From positions 124,001 to 188,000 of the forward strand of contig CANQMW010000003.1 of the NCBI GenBank assembly GCA_947625045.1: a DNA stretch of 64,000 nucleotides. The letters are read 5' to 3'. This stretch comes from an uncultured Oscillospiraceae bacterium. GTDB taxonomy: Bacteria; Bacillota; Clostridia; Oscillospirales; Oscillospiraceae. The notes beneath the pieces are model-generated. The model ran no database searches and was not told the origin of the DNA. It was given only the letters and a program-made list of their open reading frames with translations. Position 1 is the first letter of the stretch. Each line of letters starts with the position of its first letter. Of this stretch, positions 17,185-24,796 are shown piece after piece. The position numbers and the translations under genes were made by a program.

Positions 17185-17463
17185 TCAGCTTCCGCTGTCG
17201 TAGAATATCTTCTCCTCGGGCAGCACCAGGCCCAGCTTATCCCGGGCGATGTCCTCGATGGTCTTGTCGTCGTAGCGGTTGTCGATGGCGTACTGCAGCG
17301 CGGCGTTGGTCTCCTGGATCTCCTCCGCCTTGGCCCGCAGCTCCGCCTCCGTCTCGCTGGCCAGCGCCACTTTTGTCCGCATATTCATCAGGGCGATACA
17401 TGCGTACGCGATCACGCCCACGATGACCAGTCCCGTGATCCAGCTTGCCCTGCGCAGCTTCAT
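17185..17463 (-). CDS. divIC: Septum formation initiator, DivIC/FtsL-type
   Basis: 92 residues: a short basic N-terminus (MKLRRAS), one transmembrane helix at about 9-27, then a coiled coil (ASETEAELRAKAEEIQETNAALQYAI) and the DivIC-type end TIEDIARDKLGLVLPEEKIFYD. It belongs to the FtsL-DivIB-DivIC divisome complex. GGAAGGAGG precedes the ATG. Synteny with yabP and yabQ is as in Bacillus and most spore formers. Confidence 0.9.
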   Translation of the reverse strand: MKLRRASWITGLVIVGVIAYACIALMNMRTKVALASETEAELRAKAEEIQETNAALQYAIDNRYDDKTIEDIARDKLGLVLPEEKIFYDSGS

Positions 17464-17923
17464 GGCGTCTGTCCTCCTTCCGTCTTCGGCGTTTCTCTTT
17501 CTGTTTGGTGGTTATTATTGTAAACCATTTTTTGCCGTTTGAAAAGAGTCTTTTCATCTTTTTTTGAATATATTCACAGCCTTTCCGGACCGGCGCGGCC
17601 AGAAACGCCGCTCCCCGGGCCGCGAGAGCCCACAGCTTTCCCATGGCGGGCCGCGCTGCCGGCGATGCCCCCAGGTGCCAGAACGCCAGCCCCAGGGCCG
17701 CGATCACGGCCATATAGAGCCGGGGCCGCCCCTCCAACGAGCCCATCCCGCCCAGGAACAGCAGCCATAGGACCGCGAGCGCCCAAAGCCCGTCTCCCAG
17801 GGCTTTCGGCAGCTTCGCCCCGTCCCGGGCCCCACCCAGCAGGTCGTAGAAAAGCCCCAGCCCCGCCCCGGCGAGAAAGAACCATCCCGCCTGGAGCAGC
17901 TGGGCCATGGCCGGCAGCGCCAT
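17237..17923 (-). CDS. yabQ: Spore cortex protein YabQ, with an unusually long overlap into divIC
   Basis: The first 140 or so residues fit YabQ: hydrophobic helices (LLQAGWFFLAGAGLGLFYDL, LWALAVLWLLFLG, LYMAVIAALGLAFWHLG) then a basic KKMKRLFSNGKKW segment. YabQ is a sporulation membrane protein needed for cortex formation. The frame then continues for about 75 residues across the divIC ribosome binding site and 227 bases of divIC, giving a basic, low-complexity tail with no family support. Either the protein truly has this tail or a frameshift removed the normal stop. The ATG shares one base with the yabP stop. Confidence 0.75.
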   Translation of the reverse strand: MALPAMAQLLQAGWFFLAGAGLGLFYDLLGGARDGAKLPKALGDGLWALAVLWLLFLGGMGSLEGRPRLYMAVIAALGLAFWHLGASPAARPAMGKLWALAARGAAFLAAPVRKGCEYIQKKMKRLFSNGKKWFTIITTKQKEKRRRRKEDRRHEAAQGKLDHGTGHRGRDRVRMYRPDEYADKSGAGQRDGGGAAGQGGGDPGDQRRAAVRHRQPLRRQDHRGHRPG

Positions 17924-18207
17924 CAGTGGAACAGCCGGGACCAGAGCCCGCCCCCGGGCCCCACGTCCTCATAGTCCAGACTGGTGATCTGCCCGGAGAT
18001 GTTCAGCTCCCCCGTCTCCTTTTCCAGCTTATCCACCTTGAGCCCCTCGCCCCGCACATAGAGCCGGCCCTTCGCCGTCTTCACAGCCACGGTCTGGTCG
18101 TCGAAGCTCTCCACTTCTTCCACGCCGTTCATCCAAAGGCGCTTGCGCTCGTCCATGGTCAGCCGGTGCACGCCCTGCCCTGCCGCCGTCTTATCCTCAT
18201 AGGCCAT
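17923..18207 (-). CDS. yabP: Sporulation protein YabP
   Basis: 94 residues from MAYEDKTAAGQGVHRLTMDERKRL; GGGAGGG lies upstream of the ATG at 18207. The core LWMNGVEEVESFDDQTVAVKTAKGRLYVRGEGLKVDKLEKETGELNISGQI matches the YabP/YqfC beta-rich family used in spore coat/cortex morphogenesis. First gene of yabP-yabQ-divIC. The usual upstream partners (yabO/rqcP and hup) are absent here, since the glycan operon lies directly upstream. Confidence 0.88.
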   Translation of the reverse strand: MAYEDKTAAGQGVHRLTMDERKRLWMNGVEEVESFDDQTVAVKTAKGRLYVRGEGLKVDKLEKETGELNISGQITSLDYEDVGPGGGLWSRLFH

Positions 18208-18265
18208 CGTCAGCCCTCCCACGTTCTTTTTCACACCCTATGCCTCTCCCAGCCTCGATATGACT

Positions 18266-18300
18266 CAGGGCGGGAACATCTTACCGATGCTCCCGCCCTG
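18266..18300. terminator. Hairpin between the glycan operon and yabP
   Basis: A perfect ten-base-pair inverted repeat (18266-18275 with 18291-18300) 75 bases beyond the last glycan gene. It lacks a U-tract on the minus strand, so termination may be weak or factor-dependent. A shorter ATCCCCG/CGGGGAG hairpin precedes it. Confidence 0.5.
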
Positions 18301-18374
18301 TTCATCTCCCCGATAAACGGGGATCTAATGCTGTTTTAATCTCTGTCGGACGATCAGCTTTTGAAACATGTCTT

Positions 18375-18704
18375 TTACCTTGTCAGCAGCACTACGCCCA
18401 CACATATGAGCGCGATGCCCAGCACCTTCTTTTTTGTGATCTTTTCGCCCAGAAACCGGTTGGAGATGATCAAAGACCAAATATAAGCGATCGCTCCCAT
18501 GGGATATAGAATCGTATAATCCATGTATCGCAGCAGGACTACGTTCATAAGTGCCGCAAGGCAGTACAGAACCCCACCCAGATAAAAGCTGGGCACCCGC
18601 AGCAGTGAAAAAACGTTTGTCAGATCGGAAGTGCTTTTTTTGAAGAAAAACGCGCCGAGGGAACCGGCCAAAGTCATCAGCAGCACAAAGATATATTTGA
18701 TCAT
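18375..18704 (-). CDS. SMR/EamA-like half transporter, partner 2
   Basis: 109 residues with four transmembrane helices (MIKYIFVLLMTLAGSLGAFFF, FYLGGVLYCLAALMNVVLL, LYPMGAIAYIWSLIISN, VLGIALICVGVVLL). It resembles the ArnE/ArnF type of small multidrug-resistance-fold proteins that flip undecaprenyl-phosphate-linked sugars. It is coupled to the preceding paralogue by an ATGA overlap, so a heterodimer is likely. Last gene of the glycan operon. Confidence 0.75.
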   Translation of the reverse strand: MIKYIFVLLMTLAGSLGAFFFKKSTSDLTNVFSLLRVPSFYLGGVLYCLAALMNVVLLRYMDYTILYPMGAIAYIWSLIISNRFLGEKITKKKVLGIALICVGVVLLTR

Positions 18705-19051
18705 TTCCCGTTCTCCCCTTCCGAAGAGCTGAGAAAGACGAGCCCCACGATGATGACCGCCACGCCAACGATACGCAGGGCCGTGATATGCTCATTCAGC
18801 ACCAGCGCACCCAGTACCAGCGACAGCACATATCCTGCGCTCATCATAGGATGCAGCACGGACAATTCCCCATACTTCAAAGCTACGATCATCAAAAGCG
18901 CTCCGCTGCCGTAGAGGACCAGTCCGACAAATAACAAAATCAGCGATTCATCCCGGGCCGCCAGCTTCCATAGAAGCTGGCCCACACAGGCCACCGCTGC
19001 GGACAGCAGTATCAGCGCGATACCCTTGTACAGTTGTTTTCGATCTGACAT
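18701..19051 (-). CDS. SMR/EamA-like half transporter, partner 1
   Basis: 116 residues, four transmembrane helices (GIALILLSAAVACVGQLLWKL, LILLFVGLVLYGSGALLMIVAL, LHPMMSAGYVLSLVLGALVL, IVGVAVIIVGLVFL). The GELSVLHPMMSAGYV segment is typical of ArnE/F-like EamA halves. Starts one base after the nucleotidyltransferase stop. With its partner it is the only flippase candidate in the operon, which lacks a Wzx-type exporter. Confidence 0.75.
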   Translation of the reverse strand: MSDRKQLYKGIALILLSAAVACVGQLLWKLAARDESLILLFVGLVLYGSGALLMIVALKYGELSVLHPMMSAGYVLSLVLGALVLNEHITALRIVGVAVIIVGLVFLSSSEGENGK

Positions 19052-19052
19052 C

Positions 19053-20303
19053 TTACAAATTTCCTCCCGCCAGAATGGCTTTTACCGCCTCCGGCAGCGC
19101 CATTCCGTCCGCCAGCTTCACCGTCCGGCAGCCGGCGGCTTCGCCGGCCTGGACGTCGCTGTCCGAATCGCCGATCATCCAGCTGGCCGCCAGATCGATG
19201 TTGTACTTCTCCGCCGCCTGCAAAAGCAGCCCCGGCTTCGGCTTGCGGCAGTCACATTCTGTCTTGTACTCCGGCCGCTCCCCGGCAAAACCCTTATCCG
19301 GGTGATGGGGGCAGATGAAGATATCGTCCACATAGGCGCCTTCCTGACCCAGCAGCGTCTCCAGCTTCCGGTGTATCTCGTCAAGCTCTTCCCAGGTCAC
19401 CTCCCCCCGGGCGATGACCGGCTGATTGGTCACGACGACGGTCAGATAGCCGCTCCGGTTTATTCTGCGTATCGCTTCCGCCGCGCCGGGCAGCAGCTCC
19501 ATCTCATCGATGTCCCGCAGAAAGCCCACATATCGATTGATGGTCCCGTCCCGGTCCAGGAATATGGCCCGCTGCTTTTCCCGGAGGTTTTTCCGCCGCA
19601 CCAGCCCGTTTCGGATGTCCCGCTCAACTTCTGCGATCCGCTCCGGCGTACCCATGTCCTTCACATACTCCGGCGAACGGCAGGCATATACCTCCCCCGT
19701 GAGAATGAGGGGCCGGATGAGATCCCGGTCCAGGTCGGTCTTTTTCGGCTCTTTCAGCTGCTTCAGCAGCCGGGGCGACAGCACATGCAGTCCCGCGTTG
19801 ACGCAGTTTTTGTACCAGGTCCGCTCGTCCTCTTTCGTGAGCCAGCCCCGGACACAGCCGTCCCTGTCCGCGATGACGAGGCCGCTGTCATAGGGGTGAT
19901 CGTTGGGGTGGACCAGCAGTGTCACCAGGGCACCATGTTCCCTGTGGAAGGCCATGAGCCGGGAAAAGTCCACGTCGAAGATGAGATCCCCATTGAGCAA
20001 CAGAAAATCATCTGTGAGTCTTTCCTTGAGGTAATACAGCGCCCCGGCAGTGCCCAGAGGCGTCTCCTCCCGGATGTATTCAATATGTACACCGAAGTCC
20101 CGGCCGTCGCCAAAATACTCCGCGATCTGCTCCCCAAGGTGGCCCACTACCAGGATAATGTCCGTGATGCCCTGCCGCCGGAGGCATTCGATCTCATGCT
20201 CCAGCACTGGCTTGCCGGCCACTGGCAGCAGCGGTTTCGGTATTTGGCTGTTGACGGAGGCCACCCGGGTGCCCTTGCCCCCAGCCATGATGACAGCGGT
20301 CAT
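19053..20303 (-). CDS. Fused heptose-1-phosphate guanylyltransferase and heptose bisphosphate phosphatase (HddC-GmhB)
   Basis: 416 residues in two domains. Residues 1-235 are a sugar nucleotidyltransferase: MAGGKGTR near the N-terminus, PKPLLPVAGKP, NGDLIFD. Residues 245-416 are a HAD phosphatase: nucleophile FLDRDGTINRY (Asp250, Asp252), VVTNQPVIARG, the GmhB zinc-binding set CPHHPD...CDCRKP, and GDSDSDVQAG. GmhB removes the 7-phosphate from heptose 1,7-bisphosphate and HddC then makes the GDP-heptose, so the fusion joins consecutive steps. It overlaps or abuts gmhA and the transporter genes. Nucleotide specificity (GTP) is inferred from the neighbouring HddA. Confidence 0.85.
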   Translation of the reverse strand: MTAVIMAGGKGTRVASVNSQIPKPLLPVAGKPVLEHEIECLRRQGITDIILVVGHLGEQIAEYFGDGRDFGVHIEYIREETPLGTAGALYYLKERLTDDFLLLNGDLIFDVDFSRLMAFHREHGALVTLLVHPNDHPYDSGLVIADRDGCVRGWLTKEDERTWYKNCVNAGLHVLSPRLLKQLKEPKKTDLDRDLIRPLILTGEVYACRSPEYVKDMGTPERIAEVERDIRNGLVRRKNLREKQRAIFLDRDGTINRYVGFLRDIDEMELLPGAAEAIRRINRSGYLTVVVTNQPVIARGEVTWEELDEIHRKLETLLGQEGAYVDDIFICPHHPDKGFAGERPEYKTECDCRKPKPGLLLQAAEKYNIDLAASWMIGDSDSDVQAGEAAGCRTVKLADGMALPEAVKAILAGGNL

Positions 20304-20948
20304 TCACTCACCCCAAAACTCATTTTCCAGCACCGCGCAGAGTATATGGTACAGCGTGGAGTGGACATCCTGGATATCCTCCGTGTTATCTTCCGGGGCG
20401 CACAGGAGGATATCGAAGTTCTCTTTCATCTTTCCGCCGTCCCGTCCGGTCATGGCCACCGTCTTCATGCCTTTTGCCCGGGCCGCCTCGCCCGCGTACA
20501 GGATGTTCCGGGAGTTGCCGGACGTGCTTATGCCCAGGAGCACGTCCCCCGGCCGTCCATAGCCAATGACCTGCTGGGCGTAAATATAGTCCGCTCCCAC
20601 ATCGTTGGACTGGGCCGTGACAAGGGCTGTGTGTGCGCTAAGGTTTATTGCTGGAAGGGAACCCTCCAGCATCTCAGCCAGCTGAGATGCGCCGTTTGCA
20701 CTCAGTTCCCTGCTCAGTTTTTCATCCAACGGCCGCCGGATGCGGAAGGCCTTCATGAGCTCGCCTACTATATGGTCCGCGTCGGCGCTGCTGCCGCCGT
20801 TGCCGCAGACAAGCAGCTTCCCGCCGCCGCGATAGGCAGCCACAAGCAGCGCCGCCGTCTCCCGCAGCGGCGCCTCCAACTCACGCATGAAGGCATGCTT
20901 GTCCCGATACTTTTGGAATATGTACTCAGTGCTTTGTTTCATTGACAT
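20304..20948 (-). CDS. gmhA: Sedoheptulose 7-phosphate isomerase, GmhA-type
   Basis: About 214 residues from MSMKQSTEYIFQKYRDKH; the start at 20948 has GGAAG upstream and overlaps the kinase stop by 23 bases. SIS fold: GGKLLVCGNGGSSADADHIVGEL, then LGISTSGNSRNILYAGEAA, with the GmhA-specific DIQDVHSTLYHILCAVLE at the end. It converts sedoheptulose 7-phosphate to D-glycero-D-manno-heptose 7-phosphate, the first committed step of heptose synthesis. Confidence 0.88.
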   Translation of the reverse strand: MSMKQSTEYIFQKYRDKHAFMRELEAPLRETAALLVAAYRGGGKLLVCGNGGSSADADHIVGELMKAFRIRRPLDEKLSRELSANGASQLAEMLEGSLPAINLSAHTALVTAQSNDVGADYIYAQQVIGYGRPGDVLLGISTSGNSRNILYAGEAARAKGMKTVAMTGRDGGKMKENFDILLCAPEDNTEDIQDVHSTLYHILCAVLENEFWGE

Positions 20949-21951
20949 GGTCTCTTTCTTCCTTAGGGACGTATATCTCCGGACTGTAATACAGCACCTT
21001 GGCCCCGCCTGTCTCAAATTGGAATGGGATCTCCAGCAGACCGGACAACGCCTTCCGGACCGCCGGCTGCTTTTCCTTTGGCACATACAGCAGCAGGAAA
21101 CCTCCGCCGCCGGCGCCCAGCAGCTTTCCGCCCAGGGCGCCGGCCTCCATGGCGCGGTCATAATACCCATCTATGACCGGGCTGGATACTTTGCCGTTGA
21201 CCTCCCGCTTCAGCTTCCACTCCACGTCCAGCAGCCGGCCGAAGTCATCCACCCGACCCTGCACCAGCGCCAGCTCCGCCTCATCGACCAAGTCTTTCAT
21301 TTTAAGCAGCTGCCGGTTTTTGATCTCCAGGTTTTTCACCTGTTCCTCCTGAAGCGTGAAGGAGTAACGGGAAATGCCGGTGAAGAACAGCATCAGGTTA
21401 TCATCCAGCGCCGTTTTGTTCTTATCGCTCACTACCACCGGGTGGACTTCATAGCCGTCGGCGCTGAACATGATCTTATTAAGACCGCCGAATGCCGCCG
21501 CGATCTGGTCCTGGACGCCGCCCTTCTCGTTGCACAGCACCCTCTCCAAGTAGATTGCCTCGTCCGCCAGGCGCTTTTTATCTGCATACTTTCCCTTCAG
21601 GGAGTGGAAGGCAAGCAGCATCCCCACAGCGAAGGAACTGCTGGTGCCAAGCCCTGTCCGGGCGGGCAGGTCGGCATCATACACGATGTTCAGCTCATGC
21701 ATGTCCAGATATTTCATAGCCTCCCGCACCGCCGGGTGCTCGATCTCACTGACATGCTTCGTGCGCTCGATCTGGGAATACGCTATGCTGTTGGCATATT
21801 CAAAAAACGGCGGCAGGTGGCGCACGGTCAGATAGCAGTACTTGTTGATGCTGGTAGACAGCACCTGCCCGCCGTATTTTTCATAGAAGCCCGGAAAATC
21901 GGTGCCGCCGCCGAAAAAGGAGATGCGGAACGGCGCTTGGGTGATGATCAT
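20926..21951 (-). CDS. hddA: D-glycero-D-manno-heptose 7-phosphate kinase, HddA-type
   Basis: 341-residue GHMP kinase. Signature features: APFRISFFGGGTDFPGFYEKYGG at the start, the ATP-binding PARTGLGTSSSFAVG, and the third motif LGGKLLGAGGGGFLLLYVP. The GGGTDFP opening is typical of heptose kinases that phosphorylate C1 on the way to GDP-heptose. It lies between the 4,6-dehydratase gene and gmhA. Confidence 0.88.
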   Translation of the reverse strand: MIITQAPFRISFFGGGTDFPGFYEKYGGQVLSTSINKYCYLTVRHLPPFFEYANSIAYSQIERTKHVSEIEHPAVREAMKYLDMHELNIVYDADLPARTGLGTSSSFAVGMLLAFHSLKGKYADKKRLADEAIYLERVLCNEKGGVQDQIAAAFGGLNKIMFSADGYEVHPVVVSDKNKTALDDNLMLFFTGISRYSFTLQEEQVKNLEIKNRQLLKMKDLVDEAELALVQGRVDDFGRLLDVEWKLKREVNGKVSSPVIDGYYDRAMEAGALGGKLLGAGGGGFLLLYVPKEKQPAVRKALSGLLEIPFQFETGGAKVLYYSPEIYVPKEERDHVNETKH

Positions 21952-21993
21952 ATCTCTTCCTCTTCCTCTTTCTGTCTCTCGTTGACAAAGGCT

Positions 21994-23010
21994 TCACCGG
22001 GTCAAAAACTGCTCTCCCCGCCGCACACGATCCCGCCAGTAATCCAAAAGGTCGTGCATGGTCTTCTCATAGGGTATCTGGGGCTCCCAGCCGGAGTGGG
22101 CCTTGAACTTCCGGCAGTCCGGCACCTGCAGGTCCGCGTCGATGGGCCGCAGACGCTCCGGGTCCGTAACCACCTGTATCCGGTCCTTCATGGGCGAGTA
22201 GGAGATCAGCGTATTGAGGGTATCCCCCACCGTGCAGGTATAGCTGCCGCCGATGTTGTAGTACTCGCCGGGGATGGGATCTACCGTCACCAGCATGTAG
22301 TAGGCCCGCACCGCGTCCCGCACATCCGCATAGGTCCGCAGGGACTGGAGGTTGCCCACCTTCACCACCGGCTCGATGAGCCCCGCCTCGATCATGGCGA
22401 TCTGCTTGGCAAAGGTGGACTCATGGAACACGTCCCCCCGCCGGGGGCCGGTGTGGGTGAACATGCGTGTGGTCATCACCTTCATGCCGTAGGCCTCGGC
22501 GTAGTACCGCCCCAGCAGGTCCGTTCCCACCTTGGAAATGGCATAGGGGCTGGCCGGATGGAAGGGGCACTCCTCATGGATGCCCGTGGCAGGCTTCTTC
22601 TCCGGGGGTATCTTCCCGAACACCTCCGAGGAGGCGCACACATGGATGACCGGGTCCAGCCCCGCGATGCGCACCGCTTCCAGAAGACGGCTCGTCCCCA
22701 GGATATTCGTCCCCAATGTGTCGATGGGCGCGTCGAAGCTGGTCAGCGGATAACTCTGGGCCGCCAGATGGAAGATATAGTCCGGCCGGACCTTCTCCAT
22801 GAGCTTTATCAGAGACACCGCGTCGTTCAGGTCCGCGTACTCAAAATACACCCGGTCCTTTTTGTTAGCCCTATCCAGCAGATGGGACACGTTGTCCAGC
22901 GGGCTCCGCCACCGGCAGGCGCCGTACACGTCCCAGTCCGTATTCTCCAGCAGAAAGTCCGCCAGATGGGACCCCACCATCCCGGTGACGCCCGTGATCA
23001 ATGCGCGCAT
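21994..23010 (-). CDS. GDP-sugar 4,6-dehydratase (GMD family; heptose or mannose substrate)
   Basis: 338-residue short-chain dehydrogenase. NAD(P) motif GVTGMVGSHL at 7-16, active-site ASSEVFG with Ser127/Ser128-Glu129, and Tyr156/Lys160 in SPYAISKVG. The Ser-Glu-Tyr-Lys set fits a 4,6-dehydratase rather than a simple reductase, which lacks the Glu. Given gmhA, hddA and hddC beside it, GDP-D-glycero-D-manno-heptose is the most likely substrate, giving the 4-keto-6-deoxy sugar; GDP-mannose is the alternative. A 42-base gap separates it from hddA. Confidence 0.75.
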   Translation of the reverse strand: MRALITGVTGMVGSHLADFLLENTDWDVYGACRWRSPLDNVSHLLDRANKKDRVYFEYADLNDAVSLIKLMEKVRPDYIFHLAAQSYPLTSFDAPIDTLGTNILGTSRLLEAVRIAGLDPVIHVCASSEVFGKIPPEKKPATGIHEECPFHPASPYAISKVGTDLLGRYYAEAYGMKVMTTRMFTHTGPRRGDVFHESTFAKQIAMIEAGLIEPVVKVGNLQSLRTYADVRDAVRAYYMLVTVDPIPGEYYNIGGSYTCTVGDTLNTLISYSPMKDRIQVVTDPERLRPIDADLQVPDCRKFKAHSGWEPQIPYEKTMHDLLDYWRDRVRRGEQFLTR

Positions 23011-23038
23011 AATCGTTCCTCCCTGTCACACAAATCGA

Positions 23039-23971
23039 TCATAATAGAGATTTTAACTCCTTATATATGTCTTCTGGCGTTAACTCAAATTCTTTCATAA
23101 AGTATTCTCTGCTGCCAGAAACACTTGGATAACCTTCCTTGAAGTCGATCCCCATTCTGGTAATTGCATTTTTGCGCTTATGACGGTTGAACAGCTCTAA
23201 CAGCGCCGTACCAATGCCGCCGTTGACGTTGTGTTCCTCCACCGTTAAGACCGGCAGATCTCCGAGTATGCTCAGCAGTTCTTCTTCATCAAACGGCAGG
23301 CTGTACAGGTCCACGACCTTAACATTTATCCCCCCATCAGCCGCAACTTTTGCTATATTCAAACAGTCATTTATTAAACATCCACACGTAATGATCACGG
23401 CATTTGCTCGGTCCCCAGGGTCATTCAGTACGCCGATACCACAGTTGAAATCGATCTCATCCGGCGCATATAGTTCACCTTCGCAGTTTTTATCAAACCG
23501 CACATAAAGCGGCTCCTTACACTGAAGGGAGAAATCTGCCAATTTCGCCGCCATGATGTTGTCAGAAGGCGTAATGATCCTCACACCGGGGATGCCCCGA
23601 ACGATCGCAATGTCGTCGGCGTTATAGTGCGTTGCACCGAACTCCGGAACGCCAAAGCCGATCCCCGAATTCAATATCGTCATCGGTAAATGCATTCCTG
23701 CCACCGCGCTTTTCAGCTGATCGACCGCCCGTGTGAGAGGAAACGGCGCGCATCCATATACAATGGGATATTTTCCTGTCAATGCGAGGCCGCTGGCAAC
23801 GGCCATACCGTTTTGTTCTGCTATACCGACGCCCAAAAAGCGTTCGGGATGGGTCACGCGCAAAGAATCAAACATAGGTGCTGCATAATCCTCGCTGACG
23901 ATGATAATGTCTTCACCATGTTCGATCATGCTGCATATCCGTCTGAGATATGCATATCTGGCGCCATTCAA
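23039..23971 (-). CDS. Transketolase C-terminal half (pyrimidine-binding and C-terminal domains)
   Basis: 310 residues. The catalytic Glu that activates thiamine diphosphate sits in GVGIAEQNGMAVASGLA; FGATHYNADDIAIVR and ITPSDNIMAAKLAD follow, then the C-terminal transketolase domain. The ATG overlaps the N-terminal-half stop by four bases. Lower GC than the nearby heptose genes. With the previous gene it forms a split transketolase, as often found in Clostridia. Confidence 0.9.
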   Translation of the reverse strand: MNGARYAYLRRICSMIEHGEDIIIVSEDYAAPMFDSLRVTHPERFLGVGIAEQNGMAVASGLALTGKYPIVYGCAPFPLTRAVDQLKSAVAGMHLPMTILNSGIGFGVPEFGATHYNADDIAIVRGIPGVRIITPSDNIMAAKLADFSLQCKEPLYVRFDKNCEGELYAPDEIDFNCGIGVLNDPGDRANAVIITCGCLINDCLNIAKVAADGGINVKVVDLYSLPFDEEELLSILGDLPVLTVEEHNVNGGIGTALLELFNRHKRKNAITRMGIDFKEGYPSVSGSREYFMKEFELTPEDIYKELKSLL

Positions 23972-24789
23972 CTCTCCTTCACCCCCAACTGTGCATAAGC
24001 TCGTTCAACATCCGCACCCCGCGGCGGTTCACCGTGGAACAGCGGTGCGTCGCTCATGAAATCGATGCCATTGCCTTTTGTCGTTTGGGCAATGATCATA
24101 AGCGGCTTGTCACTTTCCCGCCCACGGACATCTGTCAGAGCCTCCCGCACTTGGCTGATATCGTGACCGTTTATCTCCCTCACTTCCCAGCCAAATGCCT
24201 CCCATTTTTTGTCAATGGGTTCTATTTTCAGGATGTCCTCCGTGAAGCCCGTAACACCCAGCCTGTTGCGATCGAGAATACCTACGAGATTATTCAGCTT
24301 ATGATGCCCTGCCAGCATCGCCGCTTCCCATATCGCGCCTTCATAGCTCTCCGCGTCACCTACCAGACAAAATGTCAGCCAGTCCTTTTGGTCCAACTTG
24401 GCTGCATATGCCATGCCGACAGCGGCGCCCAGTCCTATTCCAAGAGATCCTCCAGCAAAATCCACTCCCGGGATACACAACTTGCTGTGCCCGCCGAGAC
24501 GCGTTCCGTCGCGCATAAAAGTCCCCAGCTCTTTTTCTTCAATATATCCCAAGTCAGCCAGAATCGGATATGTCATTACGCTTCCATGGTTCTTAGACAT
24601 GACGAATCGGTCCCGTTCTTCCCATCGTGGGACCTTCGGGTCGATACGCATTACCTCATAAAACAGCACGGCCACGATCTCAGCGCAGGAATACGCCGTG
24701 GTGAGATGCCCTTTTCCTGCGGCTACGCACATATCAAGTACCTTGCGCTTTGCCAAACAGATCTTTTCTTCTAACTGTTGCGTCGTCAT
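23968..24789 (-). CDS. Transketolase N-terminal half (thiamine diphosphate-binding)
   Basis: 273 residues with AAGKGHLTTAYSCAEIVAVLF at the start, GGSLGIGLGAAVGMA, and the metal/diphosphate motif GDAESYEGAIWEA...LDRNRLG. Transketolase moves two-carbon units. In this cluster it could make sedoheptulose 7-phosphate, the GmhA substrate, or add a two-carbon branch to a nucleotide sugar. The first is favoured because the other heptose enzymes are beside it, but the sequence cannot decide. Confidence 0.9.
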   Translation of the reverse strand: MTTQQLEEKICLAKRKVLDMCVAAGKGHLTTAYSCAEIVAVLFYEVMRIDPKVPRWEERDRFVMSKNHGSVMTYPILADLGYIEEKELGTFMRDGTRLGGHSKLCIPGVDFAGGSLGIGLGAAVGMAYAAKLDQKDWLTFCLVGDAESYEGAIWEAAMLAGHHKLNNLVGILDRNRLGVTGFTEDILKIEPIDKKWEAFGWEVREINGHDISQVREALTDVRGRESDKPLMIIAQTTKGNGIDFMSDAPLFHGEPPRGADVERAYAQLGVKES

Positions 24790-24796
24790 TTTTACC

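Noticed and set aside
21492-21719. Small plus-strand frames inside the heptose genes
   Set aside because: No ribosome binding sites and atypical composition; explained as reverse-strand shadows.
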